Positions 26,089 to 36,100 of a stretch of DNA of 64,000 nt are shown here, in pieces (positions within the stretch are counted from its first letter, which is position 1; the number at the start of each line of letters is the position of its first letter). The notes under the pieces are model-generated. The model was given only the letters and a program-made list of their open reading frames with translations. It did no database searches and had not been told where the DNA came from. The position numbers and the translations under genes were made by a program. Source of the stretch: Corallococcus silvisoli (GTDB taxonomy: Bacteria; Myxococcota; Myxococcia; Myxococcales; Myxococcaceae); the NCBI RefSeq assembly GCF_009909145.1, contig NZ_JAAAPJ010000001.1, positions 1,302,001 to 1,366,000 on the forward strand, in the 5' to 3' direction.

Positions 26089-26804
26089 CGGATCCGGACA
26101 TCGCATCCGTCGCGATGGCGGTGGGCGAGCCGTCGCGGGCCGCCATGCTGGTGGCGCTGCTGGAGGGCCCTCCGCTCGCGGCGCAGGAGCTGGCACGACG
26201 CGCGGGCGTGTCCGCGCAGACCGCGAGCAGCCATCTGGCGCGGCTGGTGGAAGCGCGCTTCCTGACGTCCCGAGCGCAGGGTCGGCAACGGCTGTTCCAA
26301 CTCGCGGGACCGGAGGTCGTCACGTTGCTGGAGGCCCTCGCGGTGCTGGCGCCAAGGACCCCCACCCACCTCGTGACGGATGGGCGCGGGGCCACGGCGC
26401 TTCGTGAGGCGCGGACCTGCTACGACCATCTCGCGGGCCGGCTGGGGATCCGCGTGACGGACTTCCTCCTCGAGCGCGAGTTCCTCCGACTCCAGGGTGA
26501 CGCGTTCCAGGTGACGAGGACCGGGGACACGTGGCTGCGCGACTTCGGCATCTCCCTGGATGGACTGCGCGCAGGCCGCCGGCCCCTCACGCGCGCTTGC
26601 CTGGACTGGAGCGAGCGCCGCCCCCACCTCGCGGGCGCGCTGGGCGCGGCGCTGACCAAGCGATTCTTCGAGCGCGGGTGGCTCACGCGGTTGCGCGGCA
26701 CGCGCGCGGTCCGGCTCACGGAGCGAGGGCAGGTCGCGCTGCGCGGCGAATGGGGGATGTCCATGGCTGAGCGCGGCCCGGCTTCGTGGACACCCGAGCC
26801 GTGA
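26082..26804 (+). CDS. ArsR-family transcriptional regulator
   Basis: 240 residues from a GTG at 26082. DPDIASVAMAVGEPSRAAML, then LAAQELARRAGVSAQTASSH and LARLVEARFL form the ArsR winged helix. The extra C-terminal ~130 residues are a second helical/winged region seen in the longer ArsR subgroup. No metal-binding Cys cluster of the ELCVCDL type is present, so the signal is unlikely to be arsenite. Overlap with the DUF6058 gene suggests joint function. Confidence 0.87.
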   Translation: MLTDPDIASVAMAVGEPSRAAMLVALLEGPPLAAQELARRAGVSAQTASSHLARLVEARFLTSRAQGRQRLFQLAGPEVVTLLEALAVLAPRTPTHLVTDGRGATALREARTCYDHLAGRLGIRVTDFLLEREFLRLQGDAFQVTRTGDTWLRDFGISLDGLRAGRRPLTRACLDWSERRPHLAGALGAALTKRFFERGWLTRLRGTRAVRLTERGQVALRGEWGMSMAERGPASWTPEP

Positions 26805-26816
26805 TGGAAGAGGCAC

Positions 26817-26852
26817 GGGCTGCCCGCGACCGAGGAGCTGTCGGGGCAGCCC
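26817..26852. terminator. Hairpin between convergent genes
   Basis: 9-bp perfect arms GGGCTGCCC/GGGCAGCCC, continued by an inner CGAC/GTCG stem after one bulged G. It sits between the ArsR stop and the convergent Imm5-like gene. No T-tract. Confidence 0.6.
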
Positions 26853-26945
26853 CGTCAGCCGCGCCGTGGGTTCTCGGTGGAGGATGGGAGCGCCATCCCC
26901 GCGATTCGGCCCGGCACCGCGAAAGCTTGAGGTCTCGGGCCTGCG

Positions 26946-27464
26946 TCACCTGGTGAAGACGCCCCAGCAGATGTCGTTCCGCGCTCGCTGGTCTTCGAGG
27001 ACCCACTCACGGAGGGGGGCGGGGATCCGTTCCCGCTGCCAGCCGAGCTCCCGCAGGCGAGCCCCTTCCGCGTCACCCACGGCGACCGCCGCGGCGGCGG
27101 CCCGGATGGCGTACGCCGCCGCGCCCAGGTAGTGCGCGGCGACATGCGCGACGGCCACCGCCTGTCCTGCCGCGAGCGCCGCGAACCTGGCCGGGTCAGG
27201 CAACCCACGGCCCGCGGCGTTGGCGACGAACGCGGTTTGGTGGGCCTCACGCATCCGCACCTCACCCCGGATCCACGCCCGCCCTACGGCGATGGCGTCA
27301 CGAGGGCGCGTGTCCGCGGGGCACGCACTCTCGAACAAGGGCAGGACGTGCTCCGCGCAGAGCGCGGCCCACTCCGCGAGCAGGTGATGGTCCTCGTCGG
27401 ACAGGCTCCCGCCACGACGAATCGTGATCAACCTGGGGTCTCGCACTTTCGGCAGGATCGGCAT
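26946..27464 (-). CDS. Imm5-like putative immunity protein, orphan
   Basis: About 172 residues, mostly alpha-helical and Ala-rich. RDAIAVGRAWIRGEVRMREA, then RFAALAAGQAVAVAHVAAHY and GAAAYAIRAAAAAV, resemble the Imm5-like family annotated as putative immunity proteins in polymorphic toxin systems. No toxin gene is adjacent. The start may be 27464 or 27482. It follows the DUF2306 gene by about 80 bp on the same strand. Confidence 0.7.
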   Translation of the reverse strand: MPILPKVRDPRLITIRRGGSLSDEDHHLLAEWAALCAEHVLPLFESACPADTRPRDAIAVGRAWIRGEVRMREAHQTAFVANAAGRGLPDPARFAALAAGQAVAVAHVAAHYLGAAAYAIRAAAAAVAVGDAEGARLRELGWQRERIPAPLREWVLEDQRARNDICWGVFTR

Positions 27465-27543
27465 GGGCGGATCCTCGCCCATCCTCCTCGTCGACGCGAT
27501 GGAGTCGGCGCGGCGGAGGGGGCGCCTCGGGACCGAGGTCCCG

Positions 27544-28170
27544 TCACGAAGGCGCGAGCTCGCGCGCCTGGAGCCGCCTGCGCGAGATGAGGTAGGCCAC
27601 GCCGAGGTTGGGGAGCCAGCAGAGCCAGGCGACGATTCTGTAGGCCGAAACGAAGTCGCCCAGCGCGTGAGCCAGGAAGGGCAGCCAGAGTCTCAGCGTG
27701 ACCGCGGCGAAGCAGGCGGCATAGCTGTAGGTCATCATGAGCCGGTGCTCTTCGATTCGCCGGCCCTTGACGAGCCGATAGGCGGAGGCCGTGGTGTAGA
27801 GCCAGACAATGCCCAGGCTGACGAAGCCCGACGCGGCGATGACGCCACCCGTGGCGAAGAAGCCAACGTAGACGCTGGCGAGCCCGCTCAGCAGGACCGC
27901 CCCGACATAGACCTTTCCGAGGAACCGGTGGGCGCCTGGGCGCTCGAGGCGCAGTCTCGCGACGAACTGGGTCCAGCCGATGGCCAGCGCGAGTCCCCCC
28001 AGGGCGATGTGCGTGTAGAAGGCCGCGTTCCAGACGGGGTCGGTCAGCAGCTCGCTGCTCTTCGAGGCGCGGAGTCCGAAGTTGGAGGCCGCGAGGAAGT
28101 AGCTGCCGGGATAGAGGCCTACGGCCAGACAGAGGGCGGCGAACAGGACCCAGAGCCCCTTGCTTGCCAT
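27544..28170 (-). CDS. DUF2306-type membrane protein
   Basis: 208 residues with about six hydrophobic helices. Conserved polar positions fit the DUF2306 family: HIALGGLALAIGWTQF, HRFLGKVYV and RRIEEHRLMMTYSYA, where the His residues within or beside helices may bind haem or metal. Function unknown. The ATG at 28170 is preferred over two earlier ones because the first helix begins right after it. Confidence 0.75.
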   Translation of the reverse strand: MASKGLWVLFAALCLAVGLYPGSYFLAASNFGLRASKSSELLTDPVWNAAFYTHIALGGLALAIGWTQFVARLRLERPGAHRFLGKVYVGAVLLSGLASVYVGFFATGGVIAASGFVSLGIVWLYTTASAYRLVKGRRIEEHRLMMTYSYAACFAAVTLRLWLPFLAHALGDFVSAYRIVAWLCWLPNLGVAYLISRRRLQARELAPS

Positions 28171-28254
28171 CGTGGAGCCTCGTGGTTCGGAGGAGGGAAG
28201 CGCCATGCGGGAATTCAAACACCAGCAGCCGCGTGCCGTGTTCCTCTGCTTCGC

Positions 28255-29460
28255 TCAGGCGCTGCGCAGCTTGCGTCCTGACAGGTTGCCGTCGTTCGCG
28301 GGCGCGATGGACCGGAACGTCGCGCCCGGCTTGCACCCCTTGGGGACCAGGGCCTTGGGGAGGATGAGCACGTAGTGGACCTCGCCGGGCACCGTGCCCC
28401 TGCGCAGGGTCCGCTCGGGCTCTTGGGCGAAGCTTCTCGGAGCGATGCTCTCCGCCAGGTCGAACCCTCGCGAGCGACAGAAGCGGAGGTGATCCACGTT
28501 GACGTGGCGATGAAGGGCCTGGGCGCCCGGAGCGTCGAGCAGGAGCTGGAGCCCGTGCAGGGGAACGCTCACCCGATAGGTGGAGTGGTACGCCGTCCCC
28601 AGGCGGGTGGCACGGAGCCTCACGGCGCACAGATTCTTGGGCAGCGCATCGAGGAAGAAGTCCTGCCGCCAATCTTCCGAGCCACCCAACTGGCTCAGCC
28701 GGGCCTGCAGCCTTGCGCGGGCCGCGGGCTTGCCGGTGTCGAGCACCGTCGCGATGGTCCGCGCCAGCGTGGCGCAGTCCGCGGCATCCACGCCCGCGGC
28801 GGTGGCGAGGACCTTGCGGCGCCTCGGAGAGAGCCACGCGAGGAGCTGGGCGCGCAGCGCCTCCGCGCCCATGTTCTCCACGGCTTCTATCTCCACCGAG
28901 AACGTGGGCTCCGTGCGCAGCGGCTGGGCGTCCACCCACTTGCGGGCGGCTTTCGCCTTCGCGGGCTCGAGGAACCAGTACGACGCGAAGCGGGCCTCGA
29001 CCGCCTTGCGGACGTACTCGGCCATGCTTCGCGCCACGGGGACGGGGGAGCCCTCCTCGCCCGCGGCGGCGGCCACGACGCGCGCCTCTTCGAGGCCCTG
29101 GCTCGCGCTTCGGAGCAGGTATGCCATGGCCTGGTCGTTGTGCAGGTCCACGATCATCGCCCGAGCATCTGGAGCGAAGTTGTAGCTGGAGCTTCTCTGG
29201 AACCACGAACCCTGGATGAGGCCCACCGCGCCGCTGTGCCCGGAGTCGTCGGTGGCGCGCCAGCGGAGGACCCTGGCCCCCAGGTTCTCGAAGAAGTTCG
29301 CGCTGTGCTTGGGGACCTTGGGGCTGGAGCGCGCCATCGGCGGCATCTGTCGCTCGACCGCGACGTTGGCCAGATGCTGAAGCCTGGTCATCCACAGCTC
29401 CAGGTCGTTCAACGCCTCCAGGTCTTCATCGAGCCGCGCGGGTGAGAGTGACTTGGGCAT
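28255..29460 (-). CDS. Hypothetical protein, about 401 residues
   Basis: I do not recognise a family. The ATG at 29460 has GAGG about 9 nt upstream. The sequence is soluble in character, without signal or membrane segments. It has an N-terminal half with many Ala/Arg helices, a middle part suggesting a helical bundle (SPRRRKVLATAAGVDAADCA), and a C-terminal part ending in an ordered beta-like stretch (VHYVLILPKALVPKGCKPGA) after which APANDGNLSGRKL closes the protein. It precedes the DUF2306 gene by 84 bp on the same strand. Confidence 0.65.
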   Translation of the reverse strand: MPKSLSPARLDEDLEALNDLELWMTRLQHLANVAVERQMPPMARSSPKVPKHSANFFENLGARVLRWRATDDSGHSGAVGLIQGSWFQRSSSYNFAPDARAMIVDLHNDQAMAYLLRSASQGLEEARVVAAAAGEEGSPVPVARSMAEYVRKAVEARFASYWFLEPAKAKAARKWVDAQPLRTEPTFSVEIEAVENMGAEALRAQLLAWLSPRRRKVLATAAGVDAADCATLARTIATVLDTGKPAARARLQARLSQLGGSEDWRQDFFLDALPKNLCAVRLRATRLGTAYHSTYRVSVPLHGLQLLLDAPGAQALHRHVNVDHLRFCRSRGFDLAESIAPRSFAQEPERTLRRGTVPGEVHYVLILPKALVPKGCKPGATFRSIAPANDGNLSGRKLRSA

Positions 29461-29716
29461 GTCTGGCCTCTTCCAGCCTCCCGGAGAGGTCCGAGAGGCG
29501 TCTGGGAAGATAGCAAGGGTGCGCGTGTGCGAACCATCACCGCGCGCCGTCGTCTGTGCTTCGCATTGACGCGCCCATGACGTCGCCTCTCCGTTCATGG
29601 AGAGAAGGTGCTTGCTCATCAAGGTGTGGATTCCGCCCGTGGCGCAGCGACGGGGGCTTCGGGTCACCGAGGGCGACGGACTCAAGCCACGTCCATCCCG
29701 GCAAGGCCGATGCTGC

Positions 29717-30568
29717 TCATGCGCCCTCCCGCCGCGTGCCGGCACCCGTCGGAGCATCCCAGAGGCCCAGTCGGCCGACCATCGTGCGGATGTAGTCCGC
29801 TTCCGAGAGCTGCCGACGCGCCGCCACCGCCAGGGTGGCCTCCTTCCCGAGCACGTAGCGCAGCGCGGGGGCGGGGTTCGCGAGCACGTCCAGCACGCAG
29901 CCCGCGAGCTCCGCCGGGTCACCGCCCGCGTCGCCCGTGATGCGCTCGAGCCTCGCGAGCATTCGCGCACTTGGCTCGGCGTAGCTGGGCTCGCGCCTGG
30001 AGGGCCTCGCGAACGGGATGCCCGTGCGCATCCCATCCAGTTCGACCAGCGAGACATGAACGCCGTGCGGACGGACTTCGTAGGCCAACGACTCCGAGAG
30101 CGCTTCGAGCGCGTGCTTGCTGGCGGCGTACGCCCCCAGAAAGGGAGGGGGAAGCAGGCCCGCCAGCGAGCTGATGGCGACGATTCGCCCCCGCTGGCGC
30201 ACCCGCATCGCGGGCAACACGGCCCGCATCACCCGAAGCGCGCCGAAGCAGTTGGTCTCCATCTGGGCCTGTGCCTCCGCGATGGAGGTCTCCTCGACGG
30301 CGCCGACGAAGGCGCACCCGGCGTTGCTGATGAGCACGTCGATGCGCCCGGCGGCGCGCAGCACCTCCGCGACGCAGGCTTCGACGGAGGCGTCATCGCG
30401 GACGTCCAGGGGGAGCAGCGTGAAGGGGGCCTCGGGTGCGCGTGAAGGGGTCCGGCTGGTGCCGAACACGCGGTACCCCTGGGAGGCGAGCAGGGTGGCG
30501 GTGGCGCGGCCAAGCCCGGAGGACGCCCCTGTGACCAGGACGACGGGAGAAGAAGCGGTGGAGTCCAT
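29717..30568 (-). CDS. SDR-family oxidoreductase
   Basis: 283 residues. VLVTGASSGLGRATATLLAS is the NAD(P)-binding TGxxxGxG; LISNAG (NNAG-like), ISSLAG and YAASK (catalytic Tyr-x-x-x-Lys) complete the classical SDR set. FGTSRTP after beta2 suggests NADPH preference. It is divergent from a TetR gene across an 82-bp promoter with a palindromic operator, so it is probably TetR-repressed. Confidence 0.92.
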   Translation of the reverse strand: MDSTASSPVVLVTGASSGLGRATATLLASQGYRVFGTSRTPSRAPEAPFTLLPLDVRDDASVEACVAEVLRAAGRIDVLISNAGCAFVGAVEETSIAEAQAQMETNCFGALRVMRAVLPAMRVRQRGRIVAISSLAGLLPPPFLGAYAASKHALEALSESLAYEVRPHGVHVSLVELDGMRTGIPFARPSRREPSYAEPSARMLARLERITGDAGGDPAELAGCVLDVLANPAPALRYVLGKEATLAVAARRQLSEADYIRTMVGRLGLWDAPTGAGTRREGA

Positions 30569-30595
30569 GTGCGTGTTTCCTTTCGGTGCGAGGTA

Positions 30596-30626
30596 GAATA
30601 CGAATGTTCATTCGCGTTCTGTATTC
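30596..30626. promoter_or_regulatory. TetR operator in the SDR/TetR divergent promoter
   Basis: Nested symmetry: CGAATG-TT-CATTCG (30601-30614), and GAATAC (30596-30601) paired with GTATTC (30621-30626). Palindromes of this GAAT/ATTC type are typical TetR sites, and the position would control both genes. Confidence 0.65.
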
Positions 30627-30650
30627 GCATTGGCTCCAGGAGGACCTCGC

Positions 30651-31313
30651 ATGGCTCGACCCAAGCTCCACCCTCGGAAGATGCCGCGGCAGGAGCGCTC
30701 GCGCGCCATGGTGGAGACGATCTTGGAGGCGACGGTTCGCGTTCTGCTCGCGCGGGGGTACGACGGGCTGACGACCATCGCGGTCGCCGAGCGCGCGGGA
30801 GTGAGCGTCGGCTCGCTCTACCAGTACTTCCCGAACAAGGAGTCGCTGGTCGCGCTGCTCGCCGAGCGGCACGTGGCCGAGCTGATGACCTGTGTCGAGG
30901 ACGCGCTCTCAGGCGCGGACCCGTCCAATCCCGAATCCGCCATCCGTGCGCTCGTGCGCGCCGGTGTCGACTCCCACCGCATCGCGCCCGCGCTGCACAA
31001 GGTCCTGCTCGAGCAGGTGCCGCGCATCGGCCGGCTGGCGAAGGTGATGGAGGCCGGCCAGGCGATTGTCGTGAAGCTCGAACACTTCCTCCGCCCCTAC
31101 CAAGGCCGGCTCGTCGTTCCAGACCTGAAGGTCGCGGCCTTCGTCGTCGAGACCCTCATCGAGTCCCTGACGCACCGGCTGGTCATCGAGCAGCCAGACT
31201 TTATCGACGCCACGCGGCTGGAGGAGGAGGCCACGGAGGCGGTGATGGGCTACCTCTTCGGCCCGCGCGGCAGGCGCGGACGCCGGTCGTCACCGCGCGC
31301 CTTGAAGGGCTGA
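30651..31313 (+). CDS. TetR-family transcriptional repressor
   Basis: 220 residues from an ATG at 30651, with AGGAGG 7 nt upstream. The N-terminal helix-turn-helix reads ILEATVRVLLARGYDGLTTI, AVAERAGVSVGSLYQYFPNK and ESLVALLAERH. The C-terminal domain is of the AcrR-like type, ligand unknown. Divergent from the SDR gene. Confidence 0.92.
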   Translation: MARPKLHPRKMPRQERSRAMVETILEATVRVLLARGYDGLTTIAVAERAGVSVGSLYQYFPNKESLVALLAERHVAELMTCVEDALSGADPSNPESAIRALVRAGVDSHRIAPALHKVLLEQVPRIGRLAKVMEAGQAIVVKLEHFLRPYQGRLVVPDLKVAAFVVETLIESLTHRLVIEQPDFIDATRLEEEATEAVMGYLFGPRGRRGRRSSPRALKG

Positions 31314-31451
31314 AGGGGACCGGGAAGGCGACCATGGCGAGGACCTTCATCGCAGCCAGAGGAGGGGCCTGATTTCGGTGTATTGAGTCGGCCCATCTCC
31401 TGGGGTGCGGCGCACGCGTGCTTCCTTGGAGTCACTCTCCGTCCGAGGCCC

Positions 31452-31829
31452 TCAGCGAGCGCGTACGGTGCAGGAGGTCTTGATGTAGTCCACGTCGTCG
31501 TAGTAGGCGCATGAGAAGTAGACGTCGAGCTTGGCGGTCGCGGTGCAGTCTTGCCGCCCGGTCTGGGCTGTGAGGTCCGTGTCCAGGTTCACGCAGTCGC
31601 AGCTCTTGCAGGTCGCCTTCTTCTCCAGACAGAGATGGCTCGTCTCCGCGGTGACGAGGGTCGCGCAGTACTGGGTGGCGCGTTTGCAGGTGGTGTCGCC
31701 ACACTCCAGGGTCTCCGGGAACACGTGGGTGTTCTCGTCCACGGGCTCCTTCACAGGGTCTTCGTTCGAGCCACCACAGCCCACCACCAGCATGGAGAGA
31801 AGCACCAGGTACCGCGTCGTCGCTGTCAT
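31452..31829 (-). CDS. Small Cys-rich lipoprotein, unknown function
   Basis: 125 residues. A short signal ends in the lipobox VVGCGG; the mature part has nine further Cys (pairs such as LECGDTTCKR, CKSCDC), probably disulfide-bonded at the cell surface. Gly/Asn/Asp/Glu/Pro-rich linker after the lipobox. The style is common among myxobacterial surface lipoproteins. The start is chosen at 31829; 31850 or 31859 would lengthen the signal. Confidence 0.7.
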   Translation of the reverse strand: MTATTRYLVLLSMLVVGCGGSNEDPVKEPVDENTHVFPETLECGDTTCKRATQYCATLVTAETSHLCLEKKATCKSCDCVNLDTDLTAQTGRQDCTATAKLDVYFSCAYYDDVDYIKTSCTVRAR

Positions 31830-32250
31830 GTCGTCCACCCGAAGAGTCATGGAGGGCATGAACGCCCCCTGACGGGGAGAGACAGGCCGGGCGACATCGT
31901 TGCGTGAAATCGACCGCCACCTCCCGGTGGAGGTGCCGGACGGGCACGCTGATGGCTTCTGCGTGAGGGAGGTCGTCGCATCGGCGTGCGCGCTGGGCTC
32001 CCACTCGCAGTGCCGTTCGGGGTGGGCGGACCCGCTGGGAGTATCTGGGGGCTGACGGAGGTCGGAGGTCAGGCTGGAGTTCTGAATCGTGCGCCAGCGA
32101 GGGTGTCCTCGTCTGGCGCTTTTTATTTCGACGCGGCGCTTCGGACGCTCGCCGCGCCAATCCAACCGCAGCGCCAGTGCGCCACTCCCCAGGGGGTTCA
32201 GCCATTCACGGCTGAGCGGTTGGGGCCGTGCGTCCAGATGGAGATCGACG
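31830..32250. other. Divergent promoter region
   Basis: About 420 bp between the lipoprotein start and the hydrolase start. No gene is supported; open frames here are extensions of the neighbours without family similarity. Confidence 0.6.
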
Positions 32251-33075
32251 ATGACCCCCTCGAAGTTTGACCACCCTCCCCACACGACCCCTCGACGAGA
32301 AGTCTGGTTCGAGAGCGATGGCGCACGGCTCTTCGCCCTCGACGTCGGCCAAGGACACCCCGTCGTGTTTCTCCACGGCGGGCTCGCCGACCATCGCGCG
32401 GCGCTCTTCCGCGTCGCGAAGCTGGCGGACACGCACCGCCTGCTCTGCCCCGACCTCCGTGGTAGCGGCCGCTCCATCCACACAGGCCCGTTGAGCTGGG
32501 ATCGGCTGGCCGATGACGTCGCCGCGTTGCTCGGACACCTCGGTGTCGAGCACGCGGTCATCGGCGGAACGTCGATGGGCTCGGCGGTGGCTCTTCGGGT
32601 GGCGCTGCGCCACCCGCGGCTGCTCCGGGGGCTGATCCTGATGTCGCCGCTGTACCCGGGAGCGGAGAGGCCCATGGCGGAAGCCGTCACCGCGGCCCTG
32701 CGGGCGATGGGCGAGGCCGGGGAGCGTGCGCTGGAGCAGGGAGTCGAGTCGCTGCGTCCGCTCTTCGAGCGCTTGCCGTCACCCGTGCGTGACGTCGCCC
32801 TCGAGATGATGCTCGGATTCGATGCTGGCAGCGTCGCTGCCTCCACGCGTTTTCTGGCCCGGAGGGAGCAACCAATGCATTCGGTCCGCGAGCTCGAATC
32901 GTTCGACGTCCCGGTCATGGTGTTGCCGGGGATTGATCCTCAGCATCCCGCCGAGGTCGCCGAGCTCTATCTGCGGCACCTGCGGCATCCAGTCCGTGTC
33001 GAGCTGACCTCGCCCGACATGCTGGAGCGTGTCGAGCGGTTCTGCCGTGAGCTGGATGGGCGCCCGAGCCGATAG
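32251..33075 (+). CDS. Alpha/beta hydrolase
   Basis: 274 residues. VVFLHGGLADHRA (oxyanion region), CPDLRGSGRS and the nucleophile elbow GGTSMGSA (Ser) are typical of the alpha/beta-hydrolase-1 group. DVPVMVLPGIDPQHP gives the acid; the usual C-terminal catalytic His is not obvious, since the region after it reads HPVRVELTSPDM. Substrate unknown. A GGAG precedes the ATG at 32251. Confidence 0.82.
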   Translation: MTPSKFDHPPHTTPRREVWFESDGARLFALDVGQGHPVVFLHGGLADHRAALFRVAKLADTHRLLCPDLRGSGRSIHTGPLSWDRLADDVAALLGHLGVEHAVIGGTSMGSAVALRVALRHPRLLRGLILMSPLYPGAERPMAEAVTAALRAMGEAGERALEQGVESLRPLFERLPSPVRDVALEMMLGFDAGSVAASTRFLARREQPMHSVRELESFDVPVMVLPGIDPQHPAEVAELYLRHLRHPVRVELTSPDMLERVERFCRELDGRPSR

Positions 33076-33087
33076 CGCGCACGGCTG

Positions 33088-33120
33088 GAGGTCGGACGGT
33101 CCAGGGGGCCGCCCGACCTC
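33088..33120. terminator. Hairpin between convergent genes
   Basis: GAGGTCGGACGG and CCGCCCGACCTC form an 8+3 bp stem with one mismatch and a 9-nt loop, between the hydrolase stop and the convergent large gene. Confidence 0.6.
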
Positions 33121-33166
33121 TGGGCCGTACAGGACGACGGGGCCGTCACCGGCAGCCCGTGTTCCG

Positions 33167-36100
33167 TCAGCCCCTCAGGACCCGGAGCTCCTTGCCGCTC
33201 CCGTGTGCGGGATCTCCGAACGTGGAGTCCGAGGCGGTGACGGAACCTGTCAACCCACCGACCACGTTCCAGCGCGTGTCGATTCCGAACGCCACCGTCG
33301 TCGGCGTGGTCCCCAGGTTCACGGTCCCATTCTCGGAGCAGAGCCGGGTGAAGTTCTGCTGCACGTTGTACGTGGTGCGGTTGGGATAACCGAGCTGCCG
33401 GTAGTAGCCGAGGTTCGCGCCACCGGACTGCGGATCGCCGAAGGTCGCCGCGTTGAACGTGACGGTGCCCGTCACGCCTGGGATGAAGCGGTAGTGGCCG
33501 TTCGCCCCGTAGGCCACGTCGCAGGGCCCGGGCAGGTTGAAGGTGCTGCCATCCGGAACGCCGGCGTTGAAGGTGGCGATATCGTATCCACCGGGCAGGT
33601 CCTTGGGCACGTTGGTGGGCGCCAGCTGGAGCGGCCCCTGGTCCCAGCCCGTGACGACGAACAGGAAGCGCGTGGGCAGCGACTGCTCGTAGAGCAGGAG
33701 GCTGTCCGCCGTCGTGGTGCCGGCGAGCATGTCCAGGTTCGGCTCTTCCGTCGGAGAGGTGAACTCCCCTTGGGCCTTGGCGTTGCGCAGGGCCTGGAGG
33801 TACCAATCACGCGCGATGGCCGGGAAGTACTTCAGCTCGAGCGCCCACAGGTATGCCTCCTTGAGGATGTACAGCCGGGCTGACATGGACTGCGTCGGCG
33901 CCAGCGTGTTCAGGTAGGTGTAGACGCCGACGCCGCTCGAGGAGTTGCTCGTCGACTCGCGCTTGTACGAGAAGGAGAAGTCGAGCGACGCCCCCACGTA
34001 GGTCTCTCCAGTGGCGGAGATGCCCATCGGGGTCCCGACCTCCGCGGACTGAACGAACCCCGCATAGGCGTTGATATCCAGGTGGACGCCGAAGCCGGTG
34101 CTCTGGCCGCTCGACACCCGGTACTGGCCGTCGCAGACCGAGCCGCCGCTCATGGCGAACTTGAGGTACTTCTGGCCATTGATGTTGGTCTCCGTGCCGT
34201 ACTTCTTGACGACGGCCGCCACGTAGTTCTGGCCTGTGTAGAACGTGCTGAGGTCGGTTCCATCCGGAGCGGTGAAGATCTGCCGGATCTGCTCCTGTGA
34301 ATTGCCGGCGGTCGCGAGCCTGTTCACGCACTCGGTATACAGGCTGAACATCCGGGCGTTGATGGCCGCCTCGGTGTAGGAGTCGACCACGCCGGGCGTG
34401 CAGGCGTAGCTGAAGAAGTCGCCCGCCGCGGTTTCATCGGCGTCTTCGGAGGCGACGGGCCAGTGGGCCACGATCAACGGCGCCGGACTGAACGAGGCAT
34501 CCTGGTTGAATGCGAGGTTCGTCGCCGTCCCGTACTGGGAGCGCAACCAGAACAGGGACCGCCCGAAGTAGCACCCGTAGGGGCGGACCAGGTAGGGGGA
34601 CGCGTCGTCGAGCGGGAAGTACGGATGACGGTAGGCCTTCGTCTGCACCTTGATGCTCTGGGCCGTGAACTTCCCGCCCTGCCACGCGATGCGCCCCGAG
34701 ACTCCGGCCTTCACGGAGAGGCCGAAGCTCGCGCCTGCCTTGAGGCCATCGAACGCCTCCACGGAGGCCGTCTCCTTCGAGGAGTACTGGACTCCCAGGC
34801 TCGCGGCGATGTTGATCTCATCCAGGACCACGTCCTCCTGGGTCGTGTCCATCTCGTAATCAAACATGTTCCAGTCGGCCATGCCGTCGGGGCTGGCGTT
34901 CCCCCAGACCTCCGGCGCGGGGAGGGGCATGGGGAACGGATCGCAAATCGACGTGAGCAGGCGCCCGCCCATGTTCTCCTGCTTCGGCGGATGGAGGGCG
35001 GTCTGCAGCTTGAAGTCACCATACTTCAGGGACGACATCTGGATGGGTGAGCCGACCGAGTATTCGCTGCGGACCCATGCCATCCCCAGGATGATGGGGA
35101 GGGTGGAGGTGTCCTGGCTCGTCGACTCGGGGATGGCTCCGATGGAGAAGCACATCGACAGAGGTCCCTCCGTGTCCTCGGTCGCGTTCGTGAAGATCTT
35201 GCCGTACTCCTTCCAGACGGGCGCGGTGGCCGACGTACCGAGCTGGCGCAGGGGGAGGATGTCTTGAATCACGGCGATGGAGATCACGTTGCCCTTGTTG
35301 TTGTCAGCGAACAAGGCGACGAGCCGACCCGCGGGGTCCACGGCCAGACCCATGCCCAGGGCCTTGCGGCTCCTGGGTGAACTGCCCGGCCAGGTGAGGA
35401 GCATCGGCGCTGGCGCGGGGCTGGGGCTGGCGTGGCACTCGGCGTCCAGCGTCCAGGAGAAGGTGGTCGCGGTGAAGTGGGCTTCATCCCACAGCGCGGC
35501 GATGACGCAATTGACGGGAGCGCTGGTGCCGGTGGCTCCCGGCTGGGAGACGAGGATGGTGCGGACGTCGAGATGCGAGAGGTTCGAGGACGTCTGGGTG
35601 GGACTGGTGGCGGGGGCCGTCACGGACCAGGGCGCGACGCGGGACACCCAGTCATTGGTGAGTGGGTTGTAACCATCCGTGTCCAGGACGAGGTGGCAGA
35701 CCTGGAGCGCGTTGTGCGAGGAGTCCCAGGCGAGGTAGTTGATCAGGATTTCCGTCGGGCCCTTGCCGACGCACGCCGACACGCCCTTGGCGAGGACCTT
35801 CACAGGGGTCGAGCTGCCTCCCGTCGTGGCGGGCAGCGAAATCTGACACCAATCGGTCGTGGCGCGCCCGGAGCCGGGGGCCACCCGCGCCGCGCACAAG
35901 CTGTTGTTCGCGGTGTCGATCCAGAAGACGTAGACGAGATCCCGGAGCGCGACGACGCCGATGCGCTTCTGCGTCTCGAAGTCGAGGGTGGACTGTGTCG
36001 AGTCCTTCTCGATGGTGAACTGGGTCCAGGGATCCAGCCGTTTCGGGTTCCCCTGGGGGCGGCTGAGGTAGGCGACGGTCGACGAGCTGAAGTAGCCCTG

